A DNA stretch of 64,000 nucleotides from Arabidopsis thaliana (GCF_000001735.4 NC_003074.8:12834101-12898100); one strand, 5' to 3'; positions 1 through 12,110 are shown, counted from the stretch's first letter. Notes: generated by a model from the letters alone, not told the origin. Numbers and translations: made by a program.

Positions 1-1547
1 ATAGCGATTGGCGTGTACTCTATGGGGTGATTTAGCAACAAATTTCTCTTCAAATTTTAAGAATAACAATGGCAGTTATTGTGTGTGTCGTTAGATTTGC
101 GTGCATCAAAGAGTGGAGAGGTAGAATCATCAAAATTATAAAGTATATCAAGTTATTTGGAAATATTGTCATCTTTCTCTTTTTTTCTAGGTGATATCAG
201 TATATCTAATTCATTCAGTTCAACGGATATCCTCTTCAATCCTTCTATTCCTGAAGTCCAAAAATTCAGACAGATGTCTATGTTCCTTTCTTATTCTCTA
301 ATATATTAGTTTCATGTTGTTAGTACAGGTTATACATCACAAGTTATGTTATTTGTTCTGTTTTATAGGTTACCGCCTGGACGTGAGGATTTGATCCATG
401 TAGACTGTGAAGTTAAAACGAACAGGCTGCGGTTACTCTATACGAGAAGTTCTTTCAAGTGAACGAAAATAAATATGTTGATGATATTGTGTATGCATGT
501 GATGTAAGTGTCTTATTACATGTTTACGTTTATGTTTCATTTGGAATGATACTTGACGTAATCAAGCCTGTATTTATGTTCTACCTTGATTAGGTGTCCA
601 CATGTGTCACAATAGCCAGAATTTGTTTCGTCAAGGCTATGCCTAAATGGTACTATATTGCATGCAAAGTATGTGGTAAGAAGGTTTAGCCGTATCCACA
701 GGGTTCTCATGGCGACGCTGGTCCTATCTACAGTTGAGGTGTATGCGATTATGACGTTACTAACGTTAATTATAGGTTCGTATGCGCTTTAAATATCATA
801 ATTAGATGGTTTGTTCATCAGCAATGTTTTAGCTTCGTTGTTTTGTAAATAACGTTGTCTCTCAATCTATATAGGTATAAGCTCATTATGTGTGCTTCTT
901 ATGGAGCTTCGCCTAAGGTTAAATTGCTCTTCTTTGATGGGTTGGCTCAACGTCTTATTGGTAAAACGGCTGTTGAGCTGTTTGCCGAAGTTCCAGAGGT
1001 ACGTAGAGGAGTTTTCATTGTTTTCATGTTTCTAAATTTCTGAAAACTTATAAATTGGGCAATAATGACTGAAAAAATCTTGTTGATATACAAATTATTC
1101 TATTTGTTCGAGCAATCGGACCCTTCAATTTTACCCGAGGTTCTTGCTGATTTAATGGGAAAAAACCATGTTATTCAAGATATCCATTGGTGCTGATAAT
1201 TTGAAGAGCATGAAGGCGTATGTTGTCGAGAAATTTTGGGAAAAAACATATATCGTTGAAAAATACGCAAAGGTTTTCTTTTACTTTCATATTCTTTTAA
1301 ATTGTTACTAATGTTATGCCTTCTTTCTTCTGTTAATATTTTATGTTCTTTGGATTCGTAGGAGATGACCGTTATGAGTAATACTGCATGTGATATCATC
1401 AAGCCGAACATTGAGATGATAGAGTCGTCCACAGTGGATGTCAGTCTTTCTACAGATAAAAGGGTATTTGATGACTTGAAACCGAAACCGGACACGGGTA
1501 AAAAGGTGTTTACAAGAAAGAAGCCCAAACTCGAGAAGCTTACTTAA
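1..1547 (+). pseudogene. RPA1/DUF223-like OB-fold gene, 3' part, degraded
   Basis: Plant relatives of the large subunit of replication protein A bind single-stranded DNA through OB folds; many copies ride in Helitrons. The 5' end lies outside the window. Pieces in order resemble one RPA-type gene: a segment after a splice acceptor near 190; a zinc-ribbon-like exon around 590-689 with WYYIACKVCGKK; an OB-fold exon at about 873-998 (KVKLLFFDGLAQ, then IGKTAVEL); a DPSILPEVLADLMGK segment at about 1110-1160 followed by a frameshifted piece to 1275; and a basic last exon 1363-1547 ending TAA. A TAG at 687-689 directly follows the zinc exon motif, and the 1150-1190 stretch changes frame, so I call it a pseudogene. 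Family assignment rests on motif order and is good; whether it belonged to a Helitron or was a host paralogue is inference. Confidence 0.7.
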
Positions 1548-2182
1548 TCCTGGCGTTCAGTTCTCTTTTTATTATTGTTTTTCTTTTAAATATATCTTGC
1601 TTTGTCTTTTCAGACAATTTGGACTTTTATAATATTTATTGTTTTGCTCTCTATTATTGTTCTGTTTTAAATTCTGAAATACATTACGTTTTAACAGAAT
1701 AAACAAATTACTCGGAAAAGTTTACTTATTTTAATTAACGTTATTCTCAATTATTAAGAAATAAATTATATAGATTTGTAAAATCGAAGATTTGTAATAC
1801 ACAAATGACAGTATTCTGATATGTATGTCTGTTTTGTATTTTTTTTAAATGATTATATGCGGACAGTCATTATCACTTTAATAAACAGTATATAAACGCA
1901 ATAATTATTCTATTATTTAGAATATTTTTAGGATATTAATTACTTATTATAGATATCATTTCAAATTCTCTCACTATAGATATTGTCAGTTTTCGTATAT
2001 TACGATTGGACGTGAACCATCATGAATTTTTTTGGGGAACCGACGTAACTAATACGCTTGCCTTATCATCATTACTTTATATATATATAACCGACTTGAT
2101 AATTATCGTCTTCAACGAAATTAAAAGAAGGAAAAAAGTGTTTACCCTATAGTTCTCTCTGCAAGTTTACAGCCAAAAAACA

Positions 2183-3140
2183 ATGAAGTTCTTTCATGAT
2201 CTTGAGTTGATAAATCCCTCCATAATCGGATGGTATGTTCGTCTCAGGGTTGTGAGGTCCTTCGTGGTTCATCTCAATGCTTTGTCTAAGATAGTCGGCT
2301 TGGTTTTGGCAGACGAGCATGTAAGCTAATTGAATTATCGTGTATTCTTTGTCTAGATCTTTTATTTTCAGAACCGTATTGAACAATTGTTGCATGTATA
2401 CTTCCTAGGGTGTGACGGTTGACGCTATGATCGAAAAAGAATTTGCCGACTACGATAATGAATTTATTGATGCTGGCGATTGGATAACCATCATGCGTTT
2501 TGGAGTTTATCCGAACTCGAATCCCGTTAGGGTAACATGTCATAAGTTCAAGATTTGTTTCTTCAAAGACACCGTTGTTAGGAAGACAACTGTTGTGGTT
2601 GCGAATCCTCATTACACTTTGACATATTTCTCTTCGATTATCGATGATGAGATCGATACGTCGGTTCTAATCAGTAAGACCCTTTTTATTTTGTGTTAAC
2701 TTATGTTCTTCAAAAATCAACTAATCGATATGAATAAATTTCAATCATATTTAGTGATGTTTTTTTAAAAAAACCTGTATTCTAGACTTGGTTGGGGCGA
2801 TTCATGATGTAGGAGAGGTGGAGAATACTAGGCGTACACAAAACATTGTCAATGATTTAAGGATTTGTTTCAAACTCAAAAACAAAGAGTGAGATTTTTT
2901 TATAAATATAATGAAATTGTTGTACTTTAGTATAAAAGATCAATTTTTGTTTTTTTTATATGTAGCAACTGTGTGTTGGAATGCTTGGCTTCCGGAAAAC
3001 AAGCTCTTGATTTCAGTCAGAATTATCACAGTCGTGGTAGTGGTGTTATTGTGGCCGTGCTTGGATGGTGGAAATTGGACCATTATTTTGATTGTCCAAA
3101 AAATATGCAGATTTGCACATATTCATTTAACATTATGAAA
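2183..3140 (+). pseudogene. RPA/DUF223-like gene, N-terminal OB-fold exons
   Basis: Single-stranded-DNA-binding OB-fold protein of the plant RPA1/DUF223 type. ATG at 2183 opens an exon reading LINPSIIGWYVRLRVVRS and ending in LADEH before a GT donor at 2321. Exon 2 (2409-2673) follows an AG acceptor and carries the usual 'x-A-x-I-x-K-x-F' opening and a FGVYPNSNPVR stretch. Exon 3 (2786-2888) contains DLVGAIHDVGEVE, the counterpart of the conserved 'DvIGqv' segment. Exon 4 (from 2966) is recognisable but lacks the usual 'LWG' motif. No later zinc exon or C-terminal OB fold follows, so the gene is 3'-truncated. Splice signals around exons 1-3 are well kept, so loss may be recent or partial. It lies 3' of a separate RPA-like gene end in the same orientation. 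Confidence 0.65.
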
Positions 3141-3197
3141 ATCGCGAAAAGAAACACGTGGTTTTTTATGGCCTACTATATAAACATATATAGTTAA

Positions 3198-3761
3198 AAA
3201 TAATAATAATCCATAAACAGTCAAAAAAATAAAGGTAACTTATAAATATAACCTTTTTATTCAAAAAATATAGAAATTTGATTAATAGTATCCAATATTT
3301 GAATATATTTTGTATATTAAAAATATTCTTTGATCGTAAAGATATATGTTGGTTATCACCACGTACAAAAGAATTTCAAATAGTTTGGGTTTCTTCTATT
3401 TTCATTTAGCACGATTAAATGTAATATTTCCTTTTGTTATAATTTTATGTATAAAAAAAATGTTAGGATAGAACCTAGCAAATATTTTGGTATAATCATG
3501 ATTGATTATTATGCAAATATTTCCTGACTTCTTACAAAGAACATTCAATCAGAACGTGGTTTGGGTCTAAGGTTATTGATTGTTTGATTATCTTCGTTAG
3601 ACAAAAGGTTGTTAACTGGTCCGTGTTTTTAATTTGATTTGATATATTGCTTGCTGTAATATACAATACTGAAAAGTTATCAATCACCAGTAAGCATGTA
3701 CATGTATATATATTTGTTTATACAAACTGAATTATGTGTTGTGTATTATTGCAAGATTTTG
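3198..3761. other. AT-rich stretch without recognisable gene
   Basis: About 560 bases of AT-rich DNA between the RPA-like exons and the small upstream exon at 3762. I see no conserved reading frame, no terminal repeats and no RNA gene. Confidence 0.5.
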
Positions 3762-4035
3762 ATGGCACCAATAACTCCAAGCGGTTTGGCGAGGCTGAAG
3801 AGGATGCAGGTTTTGAAAACTATAAGAGAAAATAAGCGCAAAAGAGGTAAAGTGTTTGTTATTGATAAATGATGGTTTGGCTAATACAATGATAGTACTA
3901 ATTTTAATCTAAAATATCGTAAATAATATGTTTTTACGTGTCGTTTACGATGATTTCGTGTGCTTAGTTGCCACTGATTCAGAGTCTGAAGGGGGAGATG
4001 ATGATGACGATACCATATCGAACAGAAAGAAACTA
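3762..4035 (+). pseudogene. First two exons of an unrecognised gene, cut off by the Tat element
   Basis: ATG at 3762 opens a 28-codon very basic exon (MAPITPSGLARLKRMQVLKT, then RENKRKKR) ending at a GT donor at 3847. An AG acceptor at 3966-3967 restores frame into an acidic stretch (VATDSESEGGDDDDD) and a basic TISNRKK. The frame ends where retrotransposon gag begins near 4036. The basic-then-acidic start, and its place after RPA-type genes on the same strand, resemble the variable N-terminus of a Helitron RepHel gene (compare the basic N-terminus of the RepHel at 51342-57720), but no RepHel domain is present. Splicing is inferred from phase agreement only. Confidence 0.4.
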
Positions 4036-5431
4036 GCTCCCTCCTCCCCGAGCAGAAGTTGTCGGGGCCGATCAGATCGGGGTCTCGGACGATGAAGATT
4101 CGGAAGAGAACATTAGGTGGGCTGAGGAATACGCCAGAGAACAGGAAATAAGCGCCATCAAGCTCTCCCTAGCCAAGGCAGAGAACGAGATGAAGCTCGT
4201 GAGATCCCAAATGCATAACGCAGTCTCCTCGGCCCCGAACATCGACCGCATTCTGGAAGAGTCCCACAACACACCGTTCACACACAGGATCTCCAACGCG
4301 ATAATCTCAGATCCAGGAAAACTAAGAATCGAGTACTTCAACGGATCTTCCGACCCGAAAAGACACTTGAAGTCATTCATCATCTCCGTGGCCCGAACCA
4401 AATTCAGACCAGAAGAAAGAGACGCCGGTCTCTGTCACCTGTTCGTCGAGCACTTGAAAGGGCCAGCTCTGTGTTGGTTCTCGAGACTCGAAGGAAATTC
4501 TATGGACAGTTTTCAGGAGCTATCGACACTCTTCCTGAAGCAATATTCGGTGCTAATCGATCTCGGCACATCAGACGCCGACCTATGGTCACTATCTCAG
4601 CAGCCTAATGAGCCACTTCGAGACTTCCTCGCAAAATTGCGATCTACCCTAGCCAAAGTCGAAGGAATCAACGACGTAGCGGCTCTCTCTGCTCTGAAGA
4701 AAGCACTGTGGTACAAATCCGAATTTCGAAAGGAATTAAATTTGTCCAAACCACAGACAATCCGAGACGCCTTGCACCGAGCCTCGAATTACGTATCCCA
4801 TGAAGAAGAAATGGAACTACTAGCCAAAAGACACGAACCGTCCATGCAAACGCCTCGCATCGATAAATCCCAACCCAGTGCTCCGAATCACAAAAAGGGT
4901 GCTCAAGGCGGGACATTCGTTCACCATGAAGGACGAAATTTCTCCAGAACCCATAATTACCAAGCTGATACACCCCGAGCCAAAGCCGCCCGAGGCTGAG
5001 GACGAGGCCGCGGTCGAGGACGCGGTCGAGAATCCTACACTTGGACAAAGGATCAACCCGTAGGAAACGAGCAGGAATATTGCGAGTTGCATAAGAGTTA
5101 CGGCCATCATACTTCCAGATGTCGTAGCCTCCCAGCAAAGTTGGCAGCAAAATTCCTAGCCGGAGAAATCGGTGGAGGTTTGACCATCGAAGACTTAGAA
5201 GCGGAAAAGGGTAAAACCGAGCAGGTCAACGCTGTGGCCAATCCCGAGCAGGCAGCCCCCGCGGCGAACCCTGAAGGACCCAAAAGAGGCCGAGGTAATC
5301 GCGAAGCAGACGACGATGAGCCAGAAGCTGCTCGGGGAAGGATCTTCACAATTTTAGGGGATTCGGCTTTCTGTCAAGACACCGCGGCATCAATCAAAGG
5401 CTTATCAAAGGAAGGCCGACGCGAATCATAA
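4036..5431 (+). pseudogene. Tat element gag
   Basis: Structural capsid protein of the retrotransposon. The frame is open from about 4037, well before the ATG at 4190, so the N-terminus is cut rather than starting there. The Retrotrans_gag core is clear (FNGSSDPKRHLKSF, GPALCWFSRLEG, and a LSQQPNEPLRDFLAKLR segment). A TGA near 4997-4999 interrupts an RGRGRGR tract (…AARG stop GRGRGR…), where CGA would be expected. The frame resumes with YTWTKDQ and then a CCHC-like CELHKSYGHHTSRC followed by an AGEIGGGLTIEDLE segment. The C-terminal acidic/basic tail runs to 5431. Inactive. Confidence 0.85.
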
Positions 5432-5479
5432 CTGGACGCGGCCATTTAACGGGCCAAATGACGACGTAACTTTTCACGA

Positions 5480-5929
5480 AAGCGATACCAAGGGTTTAGA
5501 CCGTCCGCACAACGATCCTTTAGTCATTGCACTGACCATCGGTGATTTCAACGTCGAACGAGTCCTAGTCGACACGAGAAGCACATTGGACATCATTTTT
5601 CTTACAACTCTGCGAGAAATGAAGATCGAAATGACGCAAATCGTACCAACTCCACGACCTGTGCTCGGATTCTCTGGGAAACCACTATGACTCTCGGAAC
5701 CATCAAATTACCAGTCCGAGCCAAAGGGGTAACAAAAATCGTCGATTTCTCTATTACCGACCAGCCAACCGTGTACAACGCGATTATCGGCACACCATGG
5801 TTAAATCAATTCCGAGCTGTCGCCTCGACGTATCATCTCTGCCTGAAATTCCCCACAAGCGACAGTGTATGGGAAAAATTGGGTCATGAGCGAGCAGAAG
5901 CCGTGAAAGCCGAGGTGAGAAATTATTGA
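5480..5929 (+). pseudogene. Tat element aspartic protease, broken
   Basis: Retroviral-type aspartic protease that would cut the gag-pol polyprotein. The active-site segment reads VLVDTRSTLDIIF where the family has D-T-G-S/A, so the catalytic loop glycine is replaced by arginine. A frameshift near 5685 separates GFSGKP from TLGTIKLPV; the 'AIIGTPWLNQF' flap/core motif follows. The frame ends at a stop at 5927-5929 and the long linker that normally leads to RT is missing, indicating an internal deletion. Confidence 0.75.
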
Positions 5930-7080
5930 GGATCGGATCCATCACCGAGGGAAATATCCCGATTGGATCGCGAACCCGGTCGTAGTAAAAAAGAAAAACG
6001 GCAAATGGAGAGTCTGCGTAGATTTCACAGACCTTAACAAAGCCTGCCCGAAAGACAACTTCCCATTACCACACATCGATCCTCTCGTAGAATCAACTTC
6101 TAGAAACAAGCTACTGTCATTCATGGACGCTTTTTGTTGTGATGATGATGAACCCTGAAGATCAAGAAAAAACCGCTTTTTACACAGAACAAGGCATCTT
6201 TTGTTACCGAGTGATGCCCTTCGGACTCAAGAACGCCGGGGCAACCTATGAACGCTTCGTCAACAAAATCTTCGCATTACAGATCGGGAAGACAATGGAA
6301 GTTTACATCGACGACATGTTGGTGAAATCCATGACAGAGAAAGATCACATATCCCATTTACGCGAATGTTTCAAGCAGCTTAACCTCTACAACGTCAAGC
6401 TCAATCCTGCAAAGTGCCGCTTCGGAGTAAGATCCGGCATCGAGGCAAATCCGAAGCAAATCGAGGCATTGTTGGGAATGGCGTCACCTCAGAACAAGCG
6501 AGAAGTGCAGTGCCTAACCGGAAGAGTTGCGGCCCTTAACCGTTTCATCTCTCGCTCAACCGAAAAATGTTTAGCCTTTTACGATGTGCTTCGGAGAAAC
6601 AAAAAGTTCGAATGGACGACCCGATGCGAAGAAGCTTTTCAGGAACTCAAGAAGTACCTGGCAACTCCACCCATCCTCGCAAAACCCGTAATCGGAGAAC
6701 CACAATACTTGTATGTTGCCGTATCGGATACTGCGGTCAGCGGAGAATTAGTCCGAGAAGACAGAGGCGAGCAGAAACTGATTTTTTACGTCTCGCAAAC
6801 TTTCACCAGCGCAGAATCTCGCTATCCGCAAATGGAAAAACTTGCTTTAGCAGTCGTAATGTCGGCTCAGAAGCTGCGACCCTACTTCCAATCCCATTCC
6901 ATCATAGTAATGGGATCCATGCCACTCCGCGTCATCTTACACAGTCCAAGCCAATCAGGACGTCTGGCTAAGTGGACAATCGAGCTCAGCGAATACGACA
7001 TCGAGTATCAGAACAAAACATGTGCAAAGTCGCAGGTCCTAGCCGATTTTATTGTCGAACTGCCCACCAAGGAGGCCCGG
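5930..7080 (+). pseudogene. Tat element reverse transcriptase and RNase H
   Basis: Copies element RNA into DNA and removes the RNA strand. In the first part the frame gives YPDWIANPVVVKKKNGKWRV, then DFTDLNKACPKDNFPLPHID and LLSFMDAF. A frameshift and small loss occur near 6130, where 'GYNQI' should be. The frame continues with FCYRVMPFGLKNAGATYERF and the catalytic VYIDDMLVKS (D-D pair at about 6310-6320). After CRFGVRSG the connection 'FLGY...' is deleted and IEANPKQIEAL follows directly. RNase H continues with AVSDTAVS, FYVSQTFTSAESRYP and a terminal LADFIVELP. Confidence 0.85.
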
Positions 7081-7560
7081 GAAAATCCGCTCGACACAAC
7101 TTGGCTTCTCCACGTAGACGGCTCGTCATCGAAGCAAGGCTCGGGTGTAGGCATCCGTCTCACCTCACCAACAGGAGAGGTCCTCGAGTAGTCATTTAGA
7201 TTAAACTTCGAGGCTACCAACAATGTGGCCGAGTACGAAGCGCTCGTTGCCGGACTTAATCTAGCTTGGGGACTAAAGATAGGAAAAACCCGAGCTTTTT
7301 GCGACTCCCAGCTAATCGCGAATCAATTCAACGGAGAATACACAACTCAGGACAAAAAGATGGAAGCCTACCTGATTCATGTTCAAAATCTAGCGAAGAA
7401 TTTCGACGAATTCGAGTTGACAAGGATTCCACGAGGAGAAAATACATCGGCTGATGCCCTGGCTGCTCTAGCCTCGACATCTGACACGAGCCTGAAAAGA
7501 GTCATCCCGGTGGAATTCATTGAGAAGCCAAGTATTGAGCTCGGCAAAGAAGAACACGTC
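7081..7560 (+). pseudogene. Tat element second (plant-type) RNase H
   Basis: An additional RNase HI-like domain after the Gypsy RNase H is a diagnostic feature of Tat elements. It starts WLLHVDGSSSKQGSGVGI (first catalytic D), runs into a TAG at 7189-7191, then continues NFEATNNVAEYEALVAGL (catalytic E), FCDSQLIANQFNGEY (third D) and RGENTSADALAALAS (fourth D). All four acidic residues are visible; only the internal stop breaks the frame. Confidence 0.85.
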
Positions 7561-8792
7561 CTCCCAATACAAATCAGCGCGGATCAAGACGACCCAGATG
7601 ACTGCAACTCAGAATGGATGGAACCCATCATAAGCTATATATCCGAAGGGAAATTGCCCTCAGACAAATGGAAAGCTCGGAAACTTAAAGCTCAGGCTGC
7701 ACGTTTCGTTCTAGTAGATACAAAACTTTACAAATGGCGATTATCCGGGCCCTTGATGACATGCGTGGAAGCAGAAGCGATTTGCAAGATCATGAAGGAA
7801 ATTCACAGTGGCTCGTGCGGAAATCATTCCGGGGAAGGGCTTTAGCCATTAAAATAAAACGCCAAGGATTTTTCTGGCCGACAATGATCAAAGACTACGA
7901 AAATTTTTCAAAACAATGCGAAAAATGTCAAAGGCATGCGCCAACAATCCATCAGCCGGCCGAGCTCTTGTCATCAATCGCCTCGCCGTATCCATTCATG
8001 CGATGGTCAATGGATATAATTGGACCAATGCATCCCTCGAAGCAGAAAAAACTAGTTCTCGTCCTGACCGACTATTTCTCTAAGTGGATAGAGGCCGAAT
8101 CTTACGCCAGCATAAAGGACGCTCAAGTCGAGAACTTCGTGTTGAAACATATCCTATGTCGCCACGGGATACCTTATGAGATCGTTACGGATAACGGCTC
8201 GCAGTTTATATCGACCCGCTTCCAAGGCTTCTGTGATAAATGGGGAATTCGACTTAGCAAGTCAACACCACGATATCCCCAAGGAAACGGCCAAGCCGAG
8301 GCCGCCAACGAACTCGAAGGTGTTCTATGGTTGCATCGGACAACTCCTCGCCGAGCCACAAGAGAAACCCCTTTCGCCTCCATCTACGGAACGGAATGCG
8401 TAATTCCAGCCGAAATGATAGTACCAAGCCTACGCCGAAGTCTATCTCCCGAGAACGATCCTGATAATACTCAGACGCCCCTCGACGAACTCGATCTGAT
8501 CGATGAATGAAGAGATTCAGCCTTGGTTCGCATACAGAATTATCAGAATGAAACGGTTCGTCATTATAACTCAAACGTTCGACAGCGGAGATTCCACGAA
8601 AGAGATCGGGTTCTCCGAAAAGTTTTTCAGAACACCGTCAAACCGAACGCTGGAAAGCTCGGGACAAATTGGGAAGGGTCATATCTGATCTCTAAGGTCA
8701 TCCGACCCGGAGTATATGAGCTCCCCGACCTAAACAGCAAAGCCGTTCCAAGATCCTGGAACGCAATACACCTAAAGAAGTACTACAACTAA
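7561..8792 (+). pseudogene. Tat element integrase, internally deleted
   Basis: DDE integrase that inserts element DNA. The zinc-binding region ([10 protein letters not shown], then CEKCQRH) is split by a frameshift near 7840. The core has [15 protein letters not shown] (first D), [13 protein letters not shown] (second D) and [11 protein letters not shown] (E). Directly after this, the frame jumps to [20 protein letters not shown], so about 20-30 codons are deleted. A stop near 8508 and another frameshift precede the C-terminal part at about 8523-8792 (SYLISKVIRPGVYELPDLN, then PRSWNAIHLKKYY). Confidence 0.85.
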
Positions 8793-9291
8793 ATCCAAGG
8801 TGACAAAACTTGAACTACGAGGTGGTTTGATCCCTGAAAAGGGTACGTAGGGAGCTCGTCTTTAGACGAGTTCAGCTACCCCCCCCCATTAAAAAGGGGG
8901 GGAGTGGGTCCGTATATCCATACTCCCATTTATCATCTTGTAAGTTTTTAACTTTGGTGATAAATAAAAATCAATTCACAATTTCTGAACGTATTAAACA
9001 ATACGATGAGCGACGACTCAGAATATCTTTTACGCCTGCTCGGCAATAGCGCGCTATACAAATAACGAGATAAAATCTATTAGATAACCTCTGATCAGAA
9101 TTTTCATCTTCAGAAACCCGGCTATACTATAAACGCCGGTATTCCAGCTCATTTCTAAACGCTGAAAATGAATCGGATCGGGTCGCAACCGAAACGTTTC
9201 ATTCCAAAATCCATCCAGGCATGAATTCATAGGTTCTAAACAAGGGATAAAGCCATCCAGGCACAAAAGTAAAAAAAAAAATCATCAAAGT
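8793..9291 (+). other. Tat internal non-coding region with C/G-tract hairpin
   Basis: Between integrase and the end of the antisense gene. A short perfect hairpin CTCGTCTTTAGACGAG lies near 8857-8872, followed by a run of nine to ten C, a short AT spacer and a run of G near 8880-8903, which can also pair. No conserved ORF. A stretch like this sits between the convergent sense and antisense genes and could act as a transcript end signal; that role is inference. Confidence 0.45.
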
Positions 9292-11648
9292 TTATTCTTG
9301 AGGCTCGGAAGGAAGGACATCAGCAGCCGGCAAATGCAAACCGGATTTATCGGTAACTCCCATCTCGTCCGCGAGAGCTTCAACCGACTTATGTCCGCCT
9401 GGACTCAGAGGAGTCGGCTCGGAAATGGGAGCTTTAAGCACCTCTTTCAGCTCGGACGTAACTTGCACCAGTTTCGCCTCGGCATTTGCGAAGTCTGACA
9501 GCCACTCTTCAACCTGGGCTTTCTCGGCTTCTAAAGACCCACCTTCCTCAAGCACCTTGATCAGCTGCGCATTAGCTCGAGCTTGAGACAAATACATGAA
9601 CTGATCATTGGCGTCCTCGAGAAGAGCCATTTTCTCCTCGGCCACCTTAAACTTGGCGAGGAAGACCTCTGAAGCTTCTCGCCTTGCTTTCTGCGCAGCC
9701 TGAGCCACCTCGCTGTCTCTGAGCCCCCTCGCCTCGGTAAGCATTCGTTTACAGCGGACAAACTCGGAGTCTATCCTTAGATTGCTCTCAGCTAATTTGA
9801 GAGCATTCTCCTTGTTCACATAGGCTTCCATCCGGTTCATTGAACCCACAACCTGAAATTTACATAGGCAATCATACTCAAAAACGGTTCGTAAAATAAC
9901 TATTTTCAGAAACGGCTCGAAAAATACTTACCCAGAGAAAATGAGATGTCGTCTCGTCATATTTTCTGGACTCAAGTAGAGTGTCCAGAGGCGGAAGCAG
10001 GCAACCCGCGCACTTCCCGACAAGGTTCGCCGAAGCAGCTCTGTCCTCAAAAATAGGAGGTTTATCCTCCTTCGCCAGCTTCTTTTTCTTCTTCTTCCAC
10101 CTCTTCTCCTCGGAGGTGTCGATCTGAGGACGCTTCCCCAAGGTCTTATCGCGCGCAGGAAGCGCGATTACCGCCTGTGTGGCAGTTTCGGTCGGAGGAT
10201 CAGCCGGGACTTGGTCGACAACATCCGGCGCGGCAGGTGCAGCAACCTCTGGAACAACCTCCCGAGCCCTAGAAGGTTCAGCAGCGCCGCTCTCTTCCAT
10301 GACGCGTCTCTCCTCGGCCGCACGTTTCTTCTCAGCGGCAAGTCTCTTCTTGTCGTAAACTTCTCGGATGGTGGGCTTAGAAGTCTGCATATCGACGAAA
10401 AACTGCGTTCGGTGATCGGAGGATTCTGAACTGGATGGGCAAGAAACACCGTGAAATAGCTTGAGTGCTCTTTCGACTCGATCTCGGGAGAAGTGCTTCG
10501 TCCAGTGACACCTGCGGGCCGACAGCTCTCGATGACAGGAAATAAGGTCATCGGGACACGGCTCGAGAAACCTGATCGGGCGATCTGCAGAAACATCAAC
10601 AAAATAATATTAGCATAAATCACAATAATCACCTTGGGCACAAACAAGTCAATTTACGGAATATCTAAACTACCCAAAATTCCCCATTTCGTCAGAACTT
10701 TCCCGACGAGATCTTCAAGGACAGCGTCTTCCAGAGCCACAAAGAAGAAGTAATCAGTGTATGCATCATCCTTGCACGGAAAACCCTCGATAATCTTCAT
10801 GTTCTTAGCCAGAGAAATGTAAAATCTATCCGCCTCGGATTTTGGAACTCGCTGGATCTCCAAATAATTTCGGAGGTGAGTAAGCGTGACCTCACTCTCA
10901 GTTTCATAACCACGCACCAAAATCCCGATGAGATGTCTAAGCGATCGGGCAGTAATTTGCGAGAGGGCAATTTGATACGAAGTCACGTAGTCCAAAATCA
11001 ACCTCGGAACAGGCAACCAGAGAAAACAAAGGTAGAAAAATCCTTCATATAGAGAAAGAAAGCCCTCGGGAGGATCGTCGGCTCGTTCATTTGGGCTAGG
11101 AACGCGAAGGGTGACGTTGCCAAAACCGAACCAGCCCTTAAGTCAGACAACGACTGCTCGATGGATAAAGTTGAGCCTGGAGGGTTCGACCGAACCACCT
11201 TTTTGTTTTTCTTCCTCTTCTTTCTCTCGGCTTTCTCAAAAGCGGTTTGCTCGAACGCTCGTACAAGGTTCTCCGTCTCATCAGGCCCGAAAAATAGATG
11301 CTCTTCGATTTTAACTTCGGGATAAAACGGCTCGGTCACGTCCTGCCAATTCGAAGAACCGGCCTCATCAACAGCTAGGACACGGAGCTTACGAACAAGG
11401 GACAGCTCGGAATCCTCGGACAAATCTAATTCGCGAGCAATATCAGCAGTAGCGTCTTCCCAAGCCACAAAGGGAATCGCCTCGGATGCGTTCGAAGACG
11501 AAGCTGCATCAGCTTTGGTGCCCTCGGATGAAGTCCAAACCATCCGACGCTTGTAAATCGGGGGAAGATCATCTCGATGATTGTAATCGCTGGAGTCGGC
11601 GAGCCCACTGGAAACCGAGGGAGATACGCTGTTTCGTGGAAAAGTCAT
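9292..11648 (-). pseudogene. Tat element antisense gene (putative gypsy-type transposon protein), spliced
   Basis: Extra antisense ORF typical of Tat elements; function unknown. ATG at 11648. Exon 1 encodes an acidic N-terminus (about 200 residues). Near 11046-11049 a 2-bp 'AT' excess shifts frame; the other frame continues as a region like the plant 'putative gypsy type transposon' domain (YLCFLWLPVPRLILDYV, then SLRHLIGILVRGYE). Two introns are supported by GT/AG ends and phase: 10585-10673 (89 bp) and 9853-9931 (79 bp). Exon 2 joins in frame to RPIRFLEPCPDDL, then FVDMQTSKPTIREVYDKKR. A lysine-rich stretch (RWKKKKKKLAKEDK) and a long coiled coil (about 9300-9840) end at TGA before 9292. 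Apart from the 2-bp shift I see no lesion. Confidence 0.7.
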
Positions 11649-12110
11649 CTTCGGCTCGGAATCAACTGACGAAACGAGGATTTGGAAGATTTCTAGCCGG
11701 AAAAATCAAAATACTAACAAACAACGGCGGAAGACTACCGAAAAAAGAAAAACGATGCAAAGAAATCAAGATCAGAGAAAAAGAAGCAAACCTCAAATTT
11801 TTCTTCGGCAACTTCAGATAAATGAATCTTGAGGAGCAACTCGATATATATAGAGACATAAAGGCGCGTCGGGTCCGAAGGAGAAATTAAAACACTTCAA
11901 CAGCGCGTGAGCTCGGTAGGAGAAAACACGCGCGCAAACCTCGGGAATAAGCAAGACGCTTCCACTTCTCAAGAAAGAAGGCGGCCACGCATGTATGGAA
12001 GTTTGACCGTCCGGGAAGTCGAAGCGCCAAGGATCGTGAACTGAAAAGATATACCGCCGGCTCGGTTATTTAACCGCACGAAACTCGTCGCTCGTAAACA
12101 AAGACAACGA
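11649..12110. other. Tat non-coding region between antisense gene and 3' LTR
   Basis: About 460 bases. It should hold the promoter and 5' leader of the antisense gene, which starts at 11648. A TATATATAG run at about 11843-11851 on the plus strand (read CTATATATA on the minus strand), about 200 bases upstream of the antisense ATG, is a plausible TATA box. No ORF is convincing here. Confidence 0.4.

Noticed and set aside
3198..4035. Search for a 5' LTR of the Tat element
   Set aside because: No match to the first bases, TATA region or last bases of the 3' LTR; gag starts abruptly, so the LTR is absent.
4668..5349. Minus-strand ORFs of up to 160 codons opposite Tat gag
   Set aside because: Shadows of the gag frame; the plus strand carries recognisable gag motifs.
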